Assembly (NCBI RefSeq): GCF_005796185.1
Contig: NZ_VAHM01000002.1
Span: forward strand, 248,001-312,000
Direction: 5' to 3'
From: Pseudarthrobacter sp. NamB4
Lineage (GTDB): Bacteria; Actinomycetota; Actinomycetes; Actinomycetales; Micrococcaceae
Length of the DNA: 64,000 bases
The notes beneath the pieces are model-generated. The model was not told where the DNA came from and searched no databases. It saw nothing but the letters and a program-made list of their open reading frames with translations. This document shows, piece by piece, positions 60,490 through 64,000 of the stretch. Position numbers and translations under genes: made by a program. The first letter of the stretch is position 1. Every line of letters begins with the position of its first letter.

Positions 60490-60797
60490 ATTTGTGGTTC
60501 TGGCTTTTGCTGGCCTGTGCAACGGCCTATGCATGGAAGTTGGTGGGCTACCTTGTCCCCGCCCGGCTTATGGAGAATCCACGGATGTCCCGGGTAGCGG
60601 GCACCATGACCATTGGACTGCTGGCATCCCTGACCATAGTGAACACCCTGGCAAACGGTCAGGTGCTGGCTGCCGACGCCCGGCTCGGTGCACTCGCGGC
60701 CGCGGCCATCGCACTGGCCCTCCGGGCACCCTTCCTGGTGGTGGTCCTTGCAGGGGCGGTCACTGCAGCGCTGCTGAGGATTCTTGGCTGGAACTGA
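60486..60797 (+). CDS. azlD: AzlD family branched-chain amino acid exporter subunit
   Basis: A 103-residue protein with four transmembrane helices typical of AzlD: LWFWLLLACATAYAWKLVGY, MTIGLLASLTIVNTL, LGALAAAAIALALRAPFLVV and a last GAVTAALLRIL helix. It forms the small subunit of the AzlCD exporter. ATG overlaps the azlC stop (ATGA). Confidence 0.9.
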   Translation: MNLWFWLLLACATAYAWKLVGYLVPARLMENPRMSRVAGTMTIGLLASLTIVNTLANGQVLAADARLGALAAAAIALALRAPFLVVVLAGAVTAALLRILGWN

Positions 60798-60902
60798 GGC
60801 TGGGCTAAAGGCCATCGAAGAGTGACAGGGATCACATCCATTAGGCTCCGCCGGTTGTACTATAAGAGCGGCTATGCAGTTGGCCATGGAAAATCCGCAG
60901 GA

Positions 60903-61178
60903 ATGGCAACCATGGAAAATAAGCTGCATGCAGCCGGGGAAAGAGCCGGAAGCCCGCACCAAAAGAATCTACGACGCCGGGCCGGCCTTCCTGCCAAACG
61001 CTTCTTCACCCGGTTTGCCGGCTTGTCGGACGTCCCGGCAGAGGACCTGGAATTACTCTCCCAGAGCCTGCGGCGGGCCCTTGACCTGGATCCGGCGACC
61101 CAGATACCGGCGCTGCAGGCTTTGGTGCACCAGGAACTTCGGAACAGGGGAGGCCAGGAAGGCCCCGGCAGCGGCTAG
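60903..61178 (+). CDS. Possible small hypothetical protein
   Basis: A 91-residue frame whose second half (FAGLSDVPAEDLELLSQSLR, LDLDPATQIPALQALVHQEL) has coding-like, helical, amphipathic composition; the N-terminus is basic. Either ATG 60903 or 60912, the latter with AGGA at better spacing, could start it. No family recognised. Confidence 0.45.
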   Translation: MATMENKLHAAGERAGSPHQKNLRRRAGLPAKRFFTRFAGLSDVPAEDLELLSQSLRRALDLDPATQIPALQALVHQELRNRGGQEGPGSG

Positions 61179-61537
61179 GAACTGCGGCAGCAGTGCGGCA
61201 GCCATGCAGGAGGAACCGCAAGGAATGATCAACCACGCCCGGGGCAGCCGGAAGGTGGCCAAGGTCCTGGAGATGCCATTCCCGGGGAAGCCGGTCCCGC
61301 AGACGCCGGCAAGAAGACCGCCGGGAACCCCGCCCAGGCCGTGCCTGCATCGGAACAGCATGGGGAAAGCGACGGGGAATAAGGGCGCAGGGAAATTGCT
61401 GGCAGGCACGCCGGTTGCCAGCCCGCTAACTCAAAGGCGGCAGCAGCAAGCAGTGATGTCACAGACGCGCAAAGTTGCAGTGGAAGAGGAAGCGCGGGCT
61501 TCAAACGATGCCGGGCCAGCTGCCTGCGCAGGTGGGG
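61179..61537. other. About 360 bp without a supportable gene
   Basis: Several frames are open because of GC content but none has convincing composition. Segments reading as NHARGSRKVAKVLE and similar strings could be remnants of a small gene. No repeat or strong hairpin was recognised. Confidence 0.4.
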
Positions 61538-61765
61538 CTAGGCCACTCCGTGGGCCGCGCTGTCAGGCGAACCGGCCGACCTGCGGCAGCTTTCTTCGAC
61601 AGCCATCTCGTACCATGCCTGCGCACCGAAATCGGGTTCGGGCTTGTCGAGGTTCTGGTACAGGACGTCCAGGAGGTTTGCGAGTTCCGCTGCGGTCAAC
61701 GTCGGAAGGACTTCCTCCGGCCCGCGGGGATCGTTCAGATAATGGTTAAGCTTGGAGCCGTTCAT
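61538..61765 (-). CDS. Small hypothetical protein
   Basis: A 75-residue acidic helical protein (GPEEVLPTLTAAELANLLDV, LDKPEPDFGAQAWYEMAVEE) with strongly coding-like composition. The start is uncertain: ATG at 61765 gives MNGSKLNHYL; the frame is open to 61825. No family recognised and no clear ribosome binding site. Confidence 0.55.
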   Translation of the reverse strand: MNGSKLNHYLNDPRGPEEVLPTLTAAELANLLDVLYQNLDKPEPDFGAQAWYEMAVEESCRRSAGSPDSAAHGVA

Positions 61766-61992
61766 CGCGATGCGGCCATTGCGCGCCGGTAATGCCTGAA
61801 CTGGTGCATGGGGACTCCATCTCAAAAAGCAGAGACGGGCTGGCTGCGTAACCCTCCTCGAGTCTATTGCACCTGCTGTACACCCACAATGGCGCCACGG
61901 GCGGGCAGCTCCAGGCCGCCGTCGGGCCTCGTACCGCCACTCTTCACCAGCTCCTCCCGCAGCCCGCCAGGTGAGGCCGTGCGGCTGCAGTC

Positions 61993-62628
61993 CTAGTCCA
62001 GCTGCGGCCCGACGGCAGGGGAATGCGGGACCGGAACGTGCGCGGGAAGCGGACGGCTTGGCCGCACGGTGCGGATGGCATCCTCAACCAGGGCCAGCGG
62101 GCGCCGCCAGGCGTCAGAACCCGGTTCCATGGTGTCCACCACGCTGATCAGCATTGCAAGCAGCCGGAACATGTCTGTCATGGAGATGTCCGCGCGCAGG
62201 TTCCCCTGGCCCTGCCCGCGCACCAGCAGCACGCTCATCGATTCCATCAGGGAGCCCGTGATGCCGGTCAGGAGTTGGCGCCGCCCTGCTACTGCACCGA
62301 GCAGATTGGCGTCAGCGCTGGCAGCAGCCATCAGTGCCTCCAGGACCCGAATCAGGCCAGCAGCGGCATCGATATCCGCAAGCGCGCCGTCCATCACAGG
62401 ATCCACCGTCAGGCGGAGCTGCCGGTTGAGCGCGGCAAGAACCAGCTCTTCCTTGTCTGCAAAGTTACGGAAAAGGGTTGCGGGGCCCACGCCGGCCGTG
62501 GCTGCGATGGTCTGCAGCGGAACTTCCGGGCCAAATTCGCGGAAGCACTGGCGCGCCGCTGTGATGATCTTGTCCACATTCCGCGCGGCGTCGGCGCGGA
62601 GTGGTTTGCGGGCGACTGCGAGGCTCAT
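61993..62628 (-). CDS. TetR family transcriptional regulator
   Basis: A 211-residue repressor. N-terminal helix-turn-helix at residues about 13-60: RNVDKIITAARQCFREFG, IAATAGVGPATLFRNFADKEELV. The C-terminal effector domain is of the SbtR/TetR_C type (LLVRGQGQGNLRADISMTDM). No target is obvious: the divergent gene is an MTH1187-family protein 120 bp away, which may be controlled by it. Confidence 0.9.
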   Translation of the reverse strand: MSLAVARKPLRADAARNVDKIITAARQCFREFGPEVPLQTIAATAGVGPATLFRNFADKEELVLAALNRQLRLTVDPVMDGALADIDAAAGLIRVLEALMAAASADANLLGAVAGRRQLLTGITGSLMESMSVLLVRGQGQGNLRADISMTDMFRLLAMLISVVDTMEPGSDAWRRPLALVEDAIRTVRPSRPLPAHVPVPHSPAVGPQLD

Positions 62629-62749
62629 GCGAAAAGGTTAGCAACCGAGCTTTCGGCGTTCACCGTTACTGGAGGGTAGGAGCTTTTGTGACGCGTCGCC
62701 GCTCGAGTGTGCCCCGCACCCCTGCGTCGGCGCATGGCACACTGGCTTC

Positions 62750-63073
62750 ATGTTGCTTGCATTTTCTGTTGCCCCCTCCGGTGCTCCCAGCGAAGGTGCC
62801 CGTCCTGCCGATGCGTCAGTGCACGACGCCGTTGCCGCCGCCGTCAAAATCGTCCGGGAATCAGGGCTTCCCAATAGAACGGACTCGATGTTCACCACCA
62901 TTGAGGGCGAGTGGGACGAAGTCTTCGATGTGGTGAAGCGGGCCACTGAAGCAGTGGGCCGCTACGGTAGCCGGGTATCCCTTGTCATCAAGGCGGACAT
63001 TCGGCCCGGCTACACGGGAGAGTTGAGTGGCAAGGTTGAACGCCTTGAGGAAGCCCTCTCCGACGGTTCCTGA
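62750..63073 (+). CDS. MTH1187/YqgV family thiamine-binding protein
   Basis: A 107-residue ferredoxin-like fold protein of the DUF77/MTH1187 family: VHDAVAAAVKIVRESGL, TTIEGEWDEVFDVVKRATEA and VSLVIKADIRPGYTGELSGK. Relatives bind thiamine or hydroxymethylpyrimidine precursors and form tetramers. The substrate here is not proven. Divergent from a TetR regulator. Confidence 0.85.
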   Translation: MLLAFSVAPSGAPSEGARPADASVHDAVAAAVKIVRESGLPNRTDSMFTTIEGEWDEVFDVVKRATEAVGRYGSRVSLVIKADIRPGYTGELSGKVERLEEALSDGS

Positions 63074-63146
63074 ACCGTCACCCGCCCGCCCGCACGTCCC
63101 CAAGCCCTCTCTGGACCCGCACACCACCCCGTGCCAAACTGTGGAA

Positions 63147-63824
63147 ATGTTCGAGCACAAGCCCCGCCCGGAGTGGGTCGCCACGGAGGAGTTCCTGTCC
63201 GACGTCGTAGTCCATCCCGATCCGGCGCTGGAGCAGGCCATCCGCTCGGCTGCCGAGGCAGGCATGCCCCCGATTGAAGTGGCGCCCAATGCCGGTAAAC
63301 TCCTCAAGCTCCTGGTTCAGCTTTCCGGCGCACGCCGGATACTGGAGATAGGCACGCTGGCCGGGTTCAGTACCATCTGGATGGGCAGGGGCCTTCCCGA
63401 CGGCGGCACCCTCGTGACCTGCGAATACCTGCCCAAGCACGCAGAGGTAGCGTGGGCCAACATCGACGCCGCCGGCCTGGGAGAGAAAGTGGAGATCCGG
63501 CTGGGACCCGCACTGGATACCCTGGCGGCCCTGGAGGAAGAGGCCCGGGAACCGTTCGACTTCATCTTCATTGACGCGGACAAGGAAAACAACAGCCGCT
63601 ACCTGGAATGGGCGGTCCGGCTGGGCCGGTCCGGCACCACTGTGGTCCTGGACAACACGATCTGGGAGGGCGCGGTCCTGGATCCAGACAAGGACCCGGT
63701 CAACGCGCCCGGGATTATTGATGCGCTCAAGTTACTGGGCGAGCACCCGGGACTGGACGCCACTGTCATTCAGACTGTCGGGTCAAAGGGGTGGGACGGA
63801 TTCGCCTTGGCGCGGGTCCTGTAG
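63147..63824 (+). CDS. O-methyltransferase family 3 (CCoAMT-like)
   Basis: A 225-residue SAM-dependent O-methyltransferase. SAM motif ILEIGTLAGFSTIWMG near residues 68-83, metal-binding Asp in FDFIFIDADKENNSRY near 145, and VVLDNTIWEGAVLDP with the second metal-site Asp-Asn. This class methylates catechol-like hydroxyls using a divalent metal. Start at 63147 gives MFEHKPRPEW; the upstream in-frame part overlaps the thiamine-binding gene and is not conserved in type. Confidence 0.85.
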   Translation: MFEHKPRPEWVATEEFLSDVVVHPDPALEQAIRSAAEAGMPPIEVAPNAGKLLKLLVQLSGARRILEIGTLAGFSTIWMGRGLPDGGTLVTCEYLPKHAEVAWANIDAAGLGEKVEIRLGPALDTLAALEEEAREPFDFIFIDADKENNSRYLEWAVRLGRSGTTVVLDNTIWEGAVLDPDKDPVNAPGIIDALKLLGEHPGLDATVIQTVGSKGWDGFALARVL

Positions 63825-63877
63825 CTCCCGCCGGCGCTCTCCACCCACTGCGGAACTCCACGGGGCCAGGAAACTGG

Positions 63878-63893
63878 TAAGTATGCTTAGAAT
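63878..63893 (+). promoter_or_regulatory. Palindromic stress-promoter motif, copy 5 (dps)
   Basis: TAAGTATGCTTAGAAT matches the TAAGCATGCTTAGTAT consensus except at two positions. TAGAAT is a plausible -10. It lies 52 bp upstream of the dps start. Confidence 0.65.
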
Positions 63894-63944
63894 TAATTCC
63901 GGCCGGAACCAGGTCCGGACAGACAGCAGCAGTGGAGGAAATTG

Positions 63945-64000
63945 ATGAAAGCTTCACCCACCCTTGCCAGTAACCTGCAGATGGTACTCACCGACCTTAT
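63945..64000 (+). CDS. dps: Dps-type DNA protection ferritin, N-terminal fragment (runs off window)
   Basis: Only the first 18 codons are visible (MKASPTLASNLQMVLTDL). This start, with the A-S-x-x-L-x-x-V-L-x-D-L pattern, is typical of actinobacterial Dps/starvation-inducible DNA-binding proteins, which store iron and protect DNA. GGAGGAA lies 5 bases before the ATG. The identification rests on few residues and needs the rest of the gene. Confidence 0.65.
   Translation, partial: MKASPTLASNLQMVLTDL

Noticed and set aside
60874..61749. 291-codon plus-strand frame
   Set aside because: Its composition is dominated by Arg, Pro and Gly in a pattern typical of out-of-frame GC-rich DNA, and it overlaps two better candidates.

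Overview
This 64 kb window is GC-rich chromosomal DNA of an actinobacterium. Gene content, codon use and family make-up (ANTAR regulator, DUF3040, DUF4193, DUF6458, LigD/Ku, MmyB-type regulator, MTH1187 protein, actinobacterial MalQ with an extra N-terminal domain) fit the Micrococcaceae, in particular the Arthrobacter/Pseudarthrobacter group. That assignment is an inference from protein families. No rRNA, tRNA, CRISPR array, phage or insertion sequence was recognised.

Layout. 1-2.5 kb: end of a dihydroxyacetone-kinase-type (DhaL) gene, an RpiB-type sugar-phosphate isomerase and an ANTAR regulator. 2.5-7.1 kb: small genes, a TetR/EamA pair with a clear operator, DUF3040, DUF488 and a decayed aldo/keto reductase. 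7.6-13.3 kb: glycogen/maltodextrin genes, namely malQ convergent with a secreted GH13 amylase that has a single-base frameshift. 13.4-16.7 kb: lactonase, HemK-like methyltransferase, YtxH and GlsB stress proteins. 16.8-24.2 kb: three intact aldo/keto reductases, an epimerase, a secreted PL11 rhamnogalacturonan lyase (also frameshifted) and an MmyB-type regulator divergent from one reductase. 24.3-30.7 kb: dodecin, then a FadR/GntR regulator divergent from a four-carbon acid sugar operon (kinase, dehydrogenase, GntP permease, class II aldolase). 30.8-39.4 kb: acyltransferase, GNAT, flavin reductase, SDR, FUSC and a metabolite:H+ symporter. 39.5-43.3 kb: divergent ligD/ku end-joining pair. 44.4-48.7 kb: fructose PTS operon fruR-fruK-fruA plus HPr. 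49-53.7 kb: esterase, then pgmB and a GH65 disaccharide phosphorylase. 53.7-64 kb: MFS exporter, pxpA, DUF445, glycerophosphodiesterase, DoxX, AzlCD, TetR, MTH1187, O-methyltransferase and the start of dps.

How it works together. The genes describe a soil or plant-litter heterotroph that uses starch/maltodextrin (amylase, MalQ, GH65 + PgmB), pectin side chains (PL11), fructose and C4 acid sugars. Two starch/disaccharide promoters carry almost the same LacI-type operator (CGTAAGCGCTTGCA and TGTAAGCGCTTACA), which suggests one regulon. The acid-sugar locus combines the same three enzyme families that I recall as one fused protein in plants.

The most notable unexplained signal is a palindrome related to TAAGCATGCTTAGTAT. 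It lies about 50-85 bp upstream of five scattered genes (glsB, a small Cys protein, a DUF6458 gene, an unknown 266-residue protein and dps) and always ends in a -10-like hexamer. It looks like the operator or promoter of an uncharacterised stress regulon.
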